The notes below the pieces were generated by a model. That model worked only from the letters and a program-made list of their open reading frames with translations. It ran no database searches and had not been told where the DNA came from. From NCBI RefSeq assembly GCF_017875735.1, contig NZ_JAGGMZ010000001.1, positions 558,001 through 622,000 of the forward strand: a DNA stretch of 64,000 bases, written 5' to 3'. Below are positions 34,586-43,559 of this stretch, piece by piece. Numbering within the stretch: the first letter of the stretch is position 1; every line of letters begins with the position of its first letter. This stretch comes from Arthrobacter sp. CAN_C5. GTDB taxonomy: Bacteria > Actinomycetota > Actinomycetes > Actinomycetales > Micrococcaceae. The translations under genes and the position numbers were made by a program.

Positions 34586-35526
34586 TGACTACATTTACCG
34601 ACCCCCGGGCGGCCGCCGCCGCCGAACCCCAGCCGCAACCTGCGGGCAAGATCCCCGAGCATCGTCGTCGCACCTTCGGCCAGTGGTTCAGGCACAAAGG
34701 GTGGCGGCACGTGGTTGGTGTGGTGACCACGCTCTTTGCCGTCTTCCCTCTGATTTATGTCCTTTCAGCTGCCCTTAACTCGAACGGAACGATGGTCGGT
34801 TCCAACGCCCTGTTCAGTCAGATTGACGGCGGCAACTTCGAAGCGCTGTTCACCAACCCGAGCCGGCCGTTTGGCCGGTGGTTCATCAATACGATGGTCA
34901 TCGGTGTGGTCACGTCCGCGGCGACGGTTTTCCTGGGGGCGCTTGCTGCCTACGCGTTCAGCCGCATGCGGTTTACCGGGCGCAGGTTCAGCCTGCTCAC
35001 CCTGCTGATCCTGCAAATGTTCCCCCAGTTACTGGCAGTGGTAGCCATCTTCCTGATGCTCAATGCGATCACGGATATCGTGCCGTGGCTGGGCCTCGGA
35101 AGCCAGCTCGGACTCATCATGGTCTACCTCGGCGGGGCCCTGGGCGTTAACACTTACCTCATGTACGGTTTTTTCAACACCGTGCCCAAGTCGCTCGATG
35201 AGGCAGCCAGGATCGACGGAGCATCTCACGTCCAGGTTTTTTTCACCATCATCCTGCCGTTGGTGACGCCCATCCTCGCGGTGGTTGGGCTGCTTGCCTT
35301 CATCGGTTTGAGCAGCGAATTCGTGATTGCCAGTGTTGTCCTGACCGACCCGGACTCCCAGACCCTCGCCGTGGGCCTCTACTCCTATGTAGCGCAGCAG
35401 CGGTCCGAGAACTGGGGAGTCTTCGCGGCGGGCGCAGTCCTCGCAGCTGTTCCGGTGATGGCCCTGTTCCTGTTCCTGCAGAAGTACATCACCAACGGTC
35501 TCGTGGCCGGTTCCGTCAAGGGCTGA
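34585..35526 (+). CDS. malG: Sugar ABC transporter permease, MalG type
   Basis: Second permease, 313 residues, six hydrophobic helices. The EAA loop is KSLDEAARIDGASHVQVFFTIILPLVTPIL, and the C-terminus QKYITNGLVAGSVKG is characteristic of MalG. The ATG overlaps the malF stop (TGATG). With MalF it forms the channel for the sugar delivered by the upstream lipoprotein. Confidence 0.93.
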   Translation: MTTFTDPRAAAAAEPQPQPAGKIPEHRRRTFGQWFRHKGWRHVVGVVTTLFAVFPLIYVLSAALNSNGTMVGSNALFSQIDGGNFEALFTNPSRPFGRWFINTMVIGVVTSAATVFLGALAAYAFSRMRFTGRRFSLLTLLILQMFPQLLAVVAIFLMLNAITDIVPWLGLGSQLGLIMVYLGGALGVNTYLMYGFFNTVPKSLDEAARIDGASHVQVFFTIILPLVTPILAVVGLLAFIGLSSEFVIASVVLTDPDSQTLAVGLYSYVAQQRSENWGVFAAGAVLAAVPVMALFLFLQKYITNGLVAGSVKG

Positions 35527-35529
35527 GCC

Positions 35530-37401
35530 GTGAATGATGCACGCCTGTGCTCACCCCACCACGACGGTTCGCCACAATATGTCAGGAACCAGGCACCTGT
35601 TGTAGGCGATATCCTTGCCGTGCGGCTGCGGGTTCCTGCGCGCTGGGGGACTCCGCGCAGGGTTTTCCTTCGGTCGTTGAGGGACGGCGAACCGCACTAC
35701 GACCAGGCGCGTACCCTCCCGAGCGTCGACGGCTGGTCATGGTGGGAGGCAGACGTCACAGTGGCCAATCCGACACTCAGGTATCGCTTCCTGCTGGAGG
35801 AGGCCGACGCCCGGGGCCCCCGCTGGTCCTGGTTTAACGCCACCGGAGCATCCCCCTGGGACACCCCAGACCGGGACGATTTCGTCATCCATTGCCGGGC
35901 CGCCCCGACTGAGTGGGCCCGGAACGCGGTGATCTACCAGGTTTTCCCTGATCGTTTCGCAAGGTCACAGCAGCGCCAACCGGTGGACCTCCCCGGCTGG
36001 GCGATAGCATGTGGCTGGGAAGACCCGGTCGAGCCCCGGGGCGAGCTCACTCCCCGGCAGGTCTACGGCGGTGACCTCGACGGGATAACGGAAAACCTCG
36101 ACCACCTCGTTGATCTTGGCGTCACGGTCCTGTACCTGACTCCCTTCTTCCCTGCGCGCTCCAACCACCGCTATGACGCAACAACCTTCGACGTCGTCGA
36201 TCCTCTCCTGGGCGGGGATGACGCCCTGGTCCGTCTGGTGGAATCAGCCCACGCCCGCAACATTGCAGTGATCGGTGACCTGACGGCCAACCACACCGGT
36301 GACGCACACGAATGGTTTCGGAAGGCGCGCGCCGATCCGACCAGCGCGGAGGCAGGCTTCTATTACTTCGACAAGGACACCACCGACTACGCCTGCTGGT
36401 TCGGCGTGCCGAGTCTGCCGAAACTGAATTGGGCCTCCCCCGAGCTGCGCACACGCTTCGTTGAGGGAGCGGACTCGGTGGTGGCCAAATGGCTCTTGCC
36501 GCCGTTCAATCTCGACGGGTGGCGGATCGACGTTGCCAATATGATGGGACGCAACTCAGACGTCGACGTGAACCATCAGGTCGCCGCCCTGATCCGGGCC
36601 ACCATGGACGAGGTGCGACCGGGACTGATGCTCCTCGCTGAGTGCACCGGGGACGCCACCGAGAATCTGACCAGCCAGGCGTGGGATGGCGCCATGACCT
36701 ACTCCAATTTCACCCGGCCGCTGTGGCAATGGTTTGCACGTGAAAACGCGGCAGCCAACTTCTTCGGAACTCCTATCCCCGGCATTCCCCGCATCGATGG
36801 TCAGGGTTTCGTGGCGACGCACCTTGCCCTCTCGGCAGGTTTCTCCTGGCGTGCGCGGACACAAAATATGAGCGCGTTGAACACGCATGACACGGCGCGG
36901 GCCGGCACCGTGATGATCGAGGGCGGCCCCGCCGTCGGCATGGCCCTGGTGTTCCTGCTACCAGGCCTGCCTACCCTCTTCGCTGGGGATGAGTTTGGGC
37001 TGCGCGGCATCAACGGGGAGGACTCCCGTACGCCAATGCCGTGGCAGGCTGCCGCTGACAGGCCCGATGACCTTCGCACGCTCATTGCCGCGCTATCTAC
37101 ACTGCGGGCGGGGTCCCCGGCACTCCGGGAAGGCACGGTGCGCTGGCTCGCCATCACGCCGGACGTGGTTGTGCTCGCCCGGGAGCATGAGGATGAATGC
37201 TTCGTGATTGCGGCGGCGAGGGCGGATTACGACCGTCTCACCGTTCCGCTTGATCTCTTGCCGGGTTCGTGGGCCGACGCCGACCAGGTTGTCCTGGGAT
37301 GGCCGGACGCCATCGGGGAGCTGGCCGATGAGACACTAGTGCTTTCGGGCAGGGGGCCCAGCGTCCAGGTATGGCGCCTCCCTGGGCTGGTCATGCCCTG
37401 A
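35530..37401 (+). CDS. GH13 neopullulanase/cyclomaltodextrinase-like glycoside hydrolase
   Basis: A 623-residue amylase-fold enzyme with an N-terminal beta domain (~1-120) ahead of the barrel, as in neopullulanases and cyclodextrinases. Catalytic set: GDLTANHTGDAHEWF (I), FNLDGWRIDVANMMG (nucleophile Asp), GLMLLAECTGDA (acid/base Glu) and MSALNTHDTARAG (Asp). No signal peptide, so it acts on imported oligosaccharides in the cytoplasm. GTG start 3 bp after malG, so it is the last gene of the transporter operon. It complements the divergent alpha-glucosidase in breaking down branched or cyclic glucans. Confidence 0.88.
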   Translation: MNDARLCSPHHDGSPQYVRNQAPVVGDILAVRLRVPARWGTPRRVFLRSLRDGEPHYDQARTLPSVDGWSWWEADVTVANPTLRYRFLLEEADARGPRWSWFNATGASPWDTPDRDDFVIHCRAAPTEWARNAVIYQVFPDRFARSQQRQPVDLPGWAIACGWEDPVEPRGELTPRQVYGGDLDGITENLDHLVDLGVTVLYLTPFFPARSNHRYDATTFDVVDPLLGGDDALVRLVESAHARNIAVIGDLTANHTGDAHEWFRKARADPTSAEAGFYYFDKDTTDYACWFGVPSLPKLNWASPELRTRFVEGADSVVAKWLLPPFNLDGWRIDVANMMGRNSDVDVNHQVAALIRATMDEVRPGLMLLAECTGDATENLTSQAWDGAMTYSNFTRPLWQWFARENAAANFFGTPIPGIPRIDGQGFVATHLALSAGFSWRARTQNMSALNTHDTARAGTVMIEGGPAVGMALVFLLPGLPTLFAGDEFGLRGINGEDSRTPMPWQAAADRPDDLRTLIAALSTLRAGSPALREGTVRWLAITPDVVVLAREHEDECFVIAAARADYDRLTVPLDLLPGSWADADQVVLGWPDAIGELADETLVLSGRGPSVQVWRLPGLVMP

Positions 37402-37457
37402 GCGGACATCTGGACCCACCGCTGGAAACCGCTGCAGTTACGGTGCAGACTGGGAGC

Positions 37458-38057
37458 ATGCCTCAACAGTTCTCCGACGCCGGTGACTTCGGCGACATGC
37501 TCATGCAGCTCCTCATTTTCGGCGGGGTCACGCTGCTGGTCATCGGTCTGGGAATGGCCCTGGCCACGTGGCTGATTGTCCGGCGTCTCCGCCGCTCAGG
37601 AGTGGTGCAGCGAGGCTTCTCCAACGGCGTTCTCACCGCTCGTTCGTACGCCGTCGACGACGGCGTCCGCCGGATTGCCCGACTCCGTCTCGACCTGCGG
37701 CGGTCCGGTCAGGCCACCCGCCGGGCCCTCGACGCCGTCGCGGGCAGCGGCGGTCCGATCGGGGAACTTCCGATGGTGGCGGAGGACCTGTTCCGGGCCG
37801 AACGCGCTCTGGAGGACCAGCTCCGCCTCGCCGAACGCGAACCCGACCGCCAGCTTAAACGCGATCTGGCCAGCCGCATCGGTGAGCAGGTCCAGTCCTA
37901 CGGCACCCTCTCTGCAGACCTCCGACGGTCGCTCATGCAGGCCGGCCAACCGGCTGGCGGCGCCGAAATCCAACGGGCGAGCACCCACCTGACACGCGAG
38001 ATCAATGTGCTGCAGGCATGGAGCAAGGCCTACGGCACCCGCGACCAGATCCAGTAG
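37458..38057 (+). CDS. Membrane protein of unknown function upstream of pspA-like gene
   Basis: A 199-residue protein from the ATG at 37458 (frame open to 37371). It has one strong membrane helix (MQLLIFGGVTLLVIGLGMALATWLIV) followed by a basic stop-transfer RRLRRSG and a ~150-residue cytoplasmic region rich in Ala, Arg, Leu and Glu, predicted helical. I do not recognise the family. It lies 21 bp before a PspA/IM30-family gene, so it may recruit that protein to the membrane, which is inference from adjacency. Confidence 0.75.
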   Translation: MPQQFSDAGDFGDMLMQLLIFGGVTLLVIGLGMALATWLIVRRLRRSGVVQRGFSNGVLTARSYAVDDGVRRIARLRLDLRRSGQATRRALDAVAGSGGPIGELPMVAEDLFRAERALEDQLRLAEREPDRQLKRDLASRIGEQVQSYGTLSADLRRSLMQAGQPAGGAEIQRASTHLTREINVLQAWSKAYGTRDQIQ

Positions 38058-38078
38058 AGGGCTCAAGGAACCACCACC

Positions 38079-38762
38079 ATGTCGCTAGGCCGCCGCATCT
38101 CCCGTATCGTTCGTGCAAACCGCACTGCCGCGAAAGAGAAGCCCACCGATCCTATTCAGACCGTCGAGCAGGCCCACCGGCAGCAGCTGGACCTGGTGGA
38201 CAAGGCCCGCCGCAGCGTCGCGGACCTCGCCGCCAACCGTCACCGACTGGATTTGCTCGCCGGCGAGGCGCGCGCCGAACTGGACCACCTGGAACAGCAG
38301 GCCATGGATGCGGTGAACGCGGGCGACGACGACGCCGCCCGGGCCGCCCTCCGCCGCGGCCTCGCCGTCACGAAGCGGCTTGAGACGCTAACCCGTCAAC
38401 GGGACGAACTCGATTCGCAGGTCCGCCAGCTCGACTCCAACCTGCAGCGGCTGGAGAACCGGGTGGAGGACAACGGCATCCGGTATCAGACGCTGAAGGC
38501 CAGGCACGGCGCTGCCCAGGCCGAACTCGGCATGCAGGACGCTCTGAACGGGTCCGGACAGGCTGCAGCGGGGGCCGAGGCCGCGGCACGGCAGGCTGAG
38601 CTGGAGGCCCGACGGGTCCAGGCCCAGGCCTCAGCCCACGACGAACTGTCCTGGACCGATCCCAACTCCCGGCGTGTGGAGGAGGCCTTCGAGGAACTGG
38701 AAGCGAGCTCTGCCGCTGACCGGAAGCTGGAACGTCTGAAGAACCGGCGCCTCCGCGACTAG
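38079..38762 (+). CDS. PspA/IM30-family coiled-coil protein
   Basis: A 227-residue, highly helical protein. The first ~30 residues resemble an amphipathic membrane-binding helix (SLGRRISRIVRANRTAAKE). Long coiled coils follow, with LDLVDKARRSVADLAANRHRLDLLAGEARAELDHLEQQAMDAV and QRDELDSQVRQLDSNLQRLENRVE. This is the ESCRT-III-related PspA pattern, used to stabilise stressed membranes. It follows a one-helix membrane protein gene. Confidence 0.8.
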   Translation: MSLGRRISRIVRANRTAAKEKPTDPIQTVEQAHRQQLDLVDKARRSVADLAANRHRLDLLAGEARAELDHLEQQAMDAVNAGDDDAARAALRRGLAVTKRLETLTRQRDELDSQVRQLDSNLQRLENRVEDNGIRYQTLKARHGAAQAELGMQDALNGSGQAAAGAEAAARQAELEARRVQAQASAHDELSWTDPNSRRVEEAFEELEASSAADRKLERLKNRRLRD

Positions 38763-38814
38763 CCGTTGCCCCAGATCGCAGGATGGACACCCGGGGGTGG
38801 GTAGACTCGGCCAC

Positions 38815-39495
38815 ATGACAACTATCAGTGGCAGCCACTTCCTGGTCATCGGTGCGACGGGTGTTCTGGGCGCCGCCGTCGCCAGGCAGTTGGCAGGTGC
38901 CGGGGCGAGGGTGACACTTTCTGGCCGATCCGCAACGAAACTGGAGAGCCTGGCTGGCGAACTGGGAGATGCGGTGGCGGGAACCGTCGTCGCCGATCTC
39001 ACCCACCCCAACACTCCGGCCGAAATAGCCGAGGTCTGCGGTGACGTCGACGGGTTGGTGTACGCGGCGGGAGTAGTCGCGTTCGGGCCGGTAGCGGAGC
39101 TCGATGACGAGACTCTGGATGAGCTGCTCCTCGTCAACGTCCTGGGTTATATCCGGCTCGTCCGCGCGGTGTCCGCTCAGCTGCAGCGGGATTCAGTGGT
39201 GGTCCAGATCAGTGCTGTGGTCGCGGAAAGCCCAACCGCCGGAATGGCTGCCTACTCGGCGAGCAAGGCAGCGCTAAGCGCATTCGGGAAGGCGTTGTCG
39301 CTCGAAGTGCGCCGGCAGGGGACCCGGGTGCTCGATGTCCGGCCGCCGCACACCGAGACCGGGCTGGTGAACCGCGCAATTGCCGGCTCCGCCCCGCGGC
39401 TTCCCGCCGGGAAGGACCCGGAGGCCGTCGCGGAGCGGATTGTCCGGGCGATCGCGGACGGCGAGAAGGACCTCCCGGCGTCGTCGTTCAGCTAG
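38815..39495 (+). CDS. Short-chain dehydrogenase/reductase
   Basis: NAD(P)-dependent SDR of 226 residues from the ATG at 38815. Cofactor motif FLVIGATGVLGAAVARQL (variant of TGxxxGxG) is at residues ~8-25. The NAG-like motif is VYAAGVV. The active-site pair is YSASKAALSAFGKAL (YxxxK), with Ser in VVQISAVVAESPTAG. The C-terminal substrate segment is short and the substrate is unknown. No operon partner is evident. Confidence 0.87.
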   Translation: MTTISGSHFLVIGATGVLGAAVARQLAGAGARVTLSGRSATKLESLAGELGDAVAGTVVADLTHPNTPAEIAEVCGDVDGLVYAAGVVAFGPVAELDDETLDELLLVNVLGYIRLVRAVSAQLQRDSVVVQISAVVAESPTAGMAAYSASKAALSAFGKALSLEVRRQGTRVLDVRPPHTETGLVNRAIAGSAPRLPAGKDPEAVAERIVRAIADGEKDLPASSFS

Positions 39496-39901
39496 CGCGC
39501 AGTTCGATCTCGGGGCAGTGACGCCCATCCCCCCAGGAGCGGCCGAAAACAACCGCCGGTGTTTAGATTGATGTTTCCGCCAGCAATCCATCCATGCTCT
39601 CGACGAATATGGATCGTTATTGTTGTGCCAGCTCGAGCCGGAAGAATATCTCGAGGTGCTCGGCGTGTTGAGCGACCCCACTCCCAGTGTGATGGATGCC
39701 GGCGGGCCGAACTGCAGTGCGTTCTGAAACGGTTCCGCAATGGGGTGGCAGCAATGATCGGCAACCGTTTATGACGACGCCGCACGAAACAATCGGTTCT
39801 GCTGGCTGTCTTAGCTGAGGAAACGCGCTCCTTTAGGCCAGTTTTATCGCAGTTATTTCTGGCTGATCCGCACAGCAGGCGGATAGGCGAAATTTGGCTC
39901 T
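39496..39901. other. Intergenic region without a supported gene
   Basis: About 400 bp, somewhat less GC-rich than its neighbours. A plus-strand frame ending in a TGA near 39727 would give LEPEEYLEVLGVLSDPTPSV, plausible as protein, but it follows an in-frame stop with only TTG codons as starts. It may be the remnant of a gene or chance. I saw no riboswitch motif upstream of the GGDEF-EAL gene. Confidence 0.4.
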
Positions 39902-42199
39902 ATGCTGTGTGAACATCGGCTGGGGGCCACGAGTCAGGGCGTCATGCAACAGGTCATCGAAATACAACGCGATCGTTATGAGATCGGCGTACCCGTCCGC
40001 CGTCGTCAGTGGCTTTTGTGGTCGACGGGGGTGCTCCTGGCGATCACTGTGATCTCCCTTCTTCCCATCACTCAGGGTGCTATCGGCACCCTGCCATCCA
40101 CTGTGTTGTATCCGCTCACAGAAGCTTGCGCGGCAGCCCTATGCTGGATGGCCGTCCGGGCCGCAGGATTCCGACGGCTGGAAGTAACCCTCGGGGCTGC
40201 TGCTGTCACTCTGTACCTTGTCGGTGACTCGATCTACACATATACCGCTCTGCAGGGAGAGACCGGCACCGTCACTTTCGCTGATCTGGCTTATCTGCTG
40301 TTTGCTGTGTTGATCATCGGATCTCTCAGTGTGGTGATCCATCGTCAGATGCGTGACCGGCTTTGGCCGGTCCTCCTGGATAGCCTTGTCGGTACACTTG
40401 CTGCCGCCTCGGTGGTCTCGATCCTTCTGACACCCGCCTTGAAATCCGCATCGAGCGGACCCATGTCGCCCGAATCAATCATCGCGATCGCCTACCCTAT
40501 CCTTGATATCGCGATCATCGCGGTGATCGCCGGGATCCTTGCATCGCAGGGATTGGACCTCGGAAGACGATGGCCATTTTTCCTGGCGGGGCTGGCCCTG
40601 TTCACTGCCTCTGATGTCATTTATGCGCTGGACGTTAGCGGGTATGTTGTTGGATCCGTCCTGGACGCAGGGTGGCTCATCGGCGTCGTCGCGGCAGCAT
40701 TCTGGGTTGACGGTGCTGCCCGGCCGGTCATCGCGACGGATGAAACCACAGCGGTCATGCCAGCGCTTGCCGCACCTGTAGTGTCGATCGGTGCCGCGCT
40801 CGGTGTCCTGGTGCTGGCCAGTCAAACAGAGATACCAACCATTGCCGTTCTGTTTGCAGGGCTTACCCTCGCTGCCGCAGCCGTTCCGATGACTTTCCGG
40901 CACAAAATGCAAAGGACCCTGGCCCACACGGATGACCTTACCGGGCTGCCCAATCGGCGAGCCCTCCATTCGGATGTGCCAGCCCACCTGCAACCGGGCC
41001 GGAGTGGAGCCCTCCTACTCATGGATCTGGACCGATTCAAGGATGTGAATGACGGACTTGGCCATCATTTTGGCGACGATCTGTTGCATCAGGTAGGACG
41101 TCGACTGGCCGAACAGGTTCGTGTTCCAGATATTGTGTCGCGAATCGGTGGAGACGAGTTCGCCGTCTTCCTGACGGACGTGTCGCAGGAAGCGGCGGTT
41201 GAAACCGCCGCGCGCATCTACAAGTGTCTCGGCGAACCGTTCGCCATTGGCGGCACGATGGTTCAGTCCAGCGCAAGCCTGGGTATAGCTCTTTACCCCA
41301 GCCACGGCACCGACCTCGACGCGCTGTTGCGCAGTGCCGACGTCGCAATGTACCGCGCGAAAGCCGACCACAGCGGGCATCACCTTTACCAGCTGGACTA
41401 CGACGACCACCGCGAAATCCGCTTCCGCACTATGCAGGAGCTCCGGACCGCCATCGCCGAGCACCAATTCGTCATGCATTATCAGCCGAAGATCTCCCCC
41501 CGCGGTCCCGAAATTGCCGATGTGGAGTCGCTGGTGCGCTGGAACCACCCCACCCGTGGGCTGCTCTACCCCGACGCCTTCCTCCAGTTCGCTGAAGAGG
41601 CCGGACTGATGCCGCAGCTCACCGAGGTGATCATGGACCAGGTGCTGGACCAGGTGGTCCGCTGGCGGTCCGAGGGACTGGACCTGGCGATTGCCGTGAA
41701 CGTGTCAGCGAGCTGCCTCCGGGAGGACCTGCCGCACCAGATCACCCAGATGCTGAGCGCCCGAAACCTGCCACCCTCGGTGCTGGTGCTGGAAATCACC
41801 GAGGAAATCCTCATGCAGAACGGCGCCCGGGCGGTTGGGGTCCTGCGGGAGCTGCGGGCGAGGGGCGTTGAAATCTCGATCGACGACTTCGGGACGGGCT
41901 ACAGCTCCCTCGCATACCTGCGGGACCTTCCCGTCGACGAGCTCAAGCTGGATCGGTCGTTTATTTTTCCGATGAACCAGGACCGTCGAGCAACCAGCCT
42001 GGTGGCATCGATCATCGACCTGGCGCACAGCCTGGGTCTGCGGATCGTGGCGGAGGGAGTCGAGAATGAGGAGGCGTACACAGAGCTGGCCCGCCTTGAG
42101 TGCGACCTGATCCAGGGGTACTACCTGAGCAAGCCCATCCCGGCCGGGGAGCTCAGTGCCTGGATGGTCAAGCAACGGGTCGCAGCAGGTCTGGTCTGA
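39902..42199 (+). CDS. Membrane-anchored GGDEF-EAL protein (c-di-GMP turnover)
   Basis: A 765-residue protein. Residues ~30-320 form 8-9 hydrophobic helices (including TFADLAYLLFAVLIIG and YPILDIAIIAVIAGIL). The GGDEF domain begins DDLTGLPNRRALHSD. Its active loop SRIGGDEFAVF is intact (~415-419), and RVPD five residues before it is an I-site RxxD. The EAL domain has ESLVRWNHP (Ser in place of Ala), NVSASCL, LEITEEILMQN, IDDFGTGYSSLAYLRDLPVDELKLDRSF and VAEGVENEEAY. It therefore looks competent for hydrolysis and perhaps synthesis of c-di-GMP. ATG at 39944 is an alternative start. The sensor region resembles that of the hybrid kinase at 57.8 kb. Confidence 0.9.
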   Translation: MLCEHRLGATSQGVMQQVIEIQRDRYEIGVPVRRRQWLLWSTGVLLAITVISLLPITQGAIGTLPSTVLYPLTEACAAALCWMAVRAAGFRRLEVTLGAAAVTLYLVGDSIYTYTALQGETGTVTFADLAYLLFAVLIIGSLSVVIHRQMRDRLWPVLLDSLVGTLAAASVVSILLTPALKSASSGPMSPESIIAIAYPILDIAIIAVIAGILASQGLDLGRRWPFFLAGLALFTASDVIYALDVSGYVVGSVLDAGWLIGVVAAAFWVDGAARPVIATDETTAVMPALAAPVVSIGAALGVLVLASQTEIPTIAVLFAGLTLAAAAVPMTFRHKMQRTLAHTDDLTGLPNRRALHSDVPAHLQPGRSGALLLMDLDRFKDVNDGLGHHFGDDLLHQVGRRLAEQVRVPDIVSRIGGDEFAVFLTDVSQEAAVETAARIYKCLGEPFAIGGTMVQSSASLGIALYPSHGTDLDALLRSADVAMYRAKADHSGHHLYQLDYDDHREIRFRTMQELRTAIAEHQFVMHYQPKISPRGPEIADVESLVRWNHPTRGLLYPDAFLQFAEEAGLMPQLTEVIMDQVLDQVVRWRSEGLDLAIAVNVSASCLREDLPHQITQMLSARNLPPSVLVLEITEEILMQNGARAVGVLRELRARGVEISIDDFGTGYSSLAYLRDLPVDELKLDRSFIFPMNQDRRATSLVASIIDLAHSLGLRIVAEGVENEEAYTELARLECDLIQGYYLSKPIPAGELSAWMVKQRVAAGLV

Positions 42200-42235
42200 C
42201 CTATCCGGGCACAGGCATGCCCCAGTGGGGGAGTG

Positions 42236-43444
42236 CTAGTGATTGGGTGCGCCGCGGAGGGTCCCGACGGCGAGAGCCCCGGCCAGCACGGCCAGGGCCG
42301 CCGCGTAGAGGGCCACTCCGTTCCAGCCGAAGCCGTCGAAGAAGAAGCCTCCGGTCCAGCCGATCAGACTGGATCCGGCGTAGTAGAAGAAGTTGTACAG
42401 GCTGGAGGCCTGGGCGCGGCCGACGTCGGTGAGCCGGGGCGTCCAGCCGGCCGCCACCGAATGGACGGTGAAGAAGCCGCCGGTGAAGATGATCAGCCCC
42501 ACGATGATCAAGGGGAGCGAGTCGGCGAGCGTGATGATCAGGCCAAGCACGATCACCGGGATACCGGCGACCATCACCTGAAGCCGCCCGAACCGGACCG
42601 CGAGCGTGCCGGCCACCCGCGAACTGACCGTCCCGGCCAGGTAAGCCAGGAAGAGGAGGCTGATGATGGCGACGGGAAGCCCGAAGGGTGGCAGTTCGAG
42701 GCGGAATCCCAGGTAGTTGTAGACTGCCACGAATCCGCCCATCAGCAGGAACCCCTGGGCGTACAGGCCGAGTTGGCGCGGCGACCGGAGATTGTGGACA
42801 ATCCGCTCGGAGAGTTTTGGCCCAATACCGCGGACCACCGGTGCGAACCGTCGTGGTGCCGGCGCGAGCCAGACGAAGGCCACCGCTGCCAGGGCTGCCA
42901 TCAGGCTCGCCACGAGAACTCCGGCCCGCCAGTCGAGGAGGTCCGCCACCGGTCCGGAGACCAGCCGCCCCGACAGCCCGCCGATGGTCGTTCCCGCAAC
43001 GTAGGTGCCGGCAGCGACGGCGGCATGGAGTCGCTGCACTTCCTCGTTGAGGTAGACCAGCGCGATGGCCGGGATCCCACCCAGGGCCGTGCCCTCCAGG
43101 AAGCGCAGCACCAGCATCAGTTCGAAGGTGGGGGCCAGGGGGACCATCAGTCCGAAGGCGACGGCGGCGCTGATCGCCCAGGTCATGGTCCGTTTCCGGC
43201 CCGCCCGGTCGGCGACCCAGGACCAGGGGATGACGGCCAGGGCTAGCCCGATGGTCGCAGCGGAGACGGTGAGCGCTGCCTGGGCAGCCGAGACGGAAAA
43301 GTCGCTGGCGATGCTGGTCAGGACGCTCTGCACCGAGTACAGCTGGGAGAAAGTTGCGACCCCGGCGAAAAACAGGGCCCAGAGCATCCGGTTATAGGCG
43401 CGGCTGCCTTTTGGGTGGCCCTCCCACGCCTCGTGCGGGTTCAC
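42236..43444 (-). CDS. Major facilitator superfamily transporter
   Basis: A 402-residue transporter with 12 hydrophobic segments. The loop 2-3 motif is VPWSWVADRAGRKRTM-like (PWSWVADRAGRKR). EGTALGGIPAIALVYLNEEV corresponds to motif C-region helices. YaaJ/YnfM-type inner-membrane exporters look similar. Substrate unknown. GTG start at 43444. It is transcribed after trmB from a structured 115-bp gap, and its 3' end converges on the GGDEF-EAL gene. Confidence 0.87.
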   Translation of the reverse strand: MNPHEAWEGHPKGSRAYNRMLWALFFAGVATFSQLYSVQSVLTSIASDFSVSAAQAALTVSAATIGLALAVIPWSWVADRAGRKRTMTWAISAAVAFGLMVPLAPTFELMLVLRFLEGTALGGIPAIALVYLNEEVQRLHAAVAAGTYVAGTTIGGLSGRLVSGPVADLLDWRAGVLVASLMAALAAVAFVWLAPAPRRFAPVVRGIGPKLSERIVHNLRSPRQLGLYAQGFLLMGGFVAVYNYLGFRLELPPFGLPVAIISLLFLAYLAGTVSSRVAGTLAVRFGRLQVMVAGIPVIVLGLIITLADSLPLIIVGLIIFTGGFFTVHSVAAGWTPRLTDVGRAQASSLYNFFYYAGSSLIGWTGGFFFDGFGWNGVALYAAALAVLAGALAVGTLRGAPNH

Positions 43445-43559
43445 CGGCGTACGCCGTGTGCAGGTTTCCCCAGCTTCTGCAGGGCCCTTCGGTGCGTCGT
43501 CGGCGGCACGCCGTGGTGCGGGCGTGAAGGCGCGGGGATGATGGGCAAACCTGTACGCC
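43445..43559. repeat. Structured trmB-MFS gap with bulged inverted repeat
   Basis: GGCGTA (43445-43450) and CAGGTTTCCCCA (43461-43472) pair with TACGCC (43554-43559) and TGGGCAAACCTG (43542-43553), with a 10-base bulge and one mismatch. The arms lie exactly at the MFS start and the trmB stop. It could serve as terminator or attenuator between the two genes. Confidence 0.65.

Noticed and set aside
39559-39774. 71-codon frame in the SDR to GGDEF-EAL gap
   Set aside because: Composition is not protein-like, there is no ribosome site, and neighbouring frames are equally open over short stretches.
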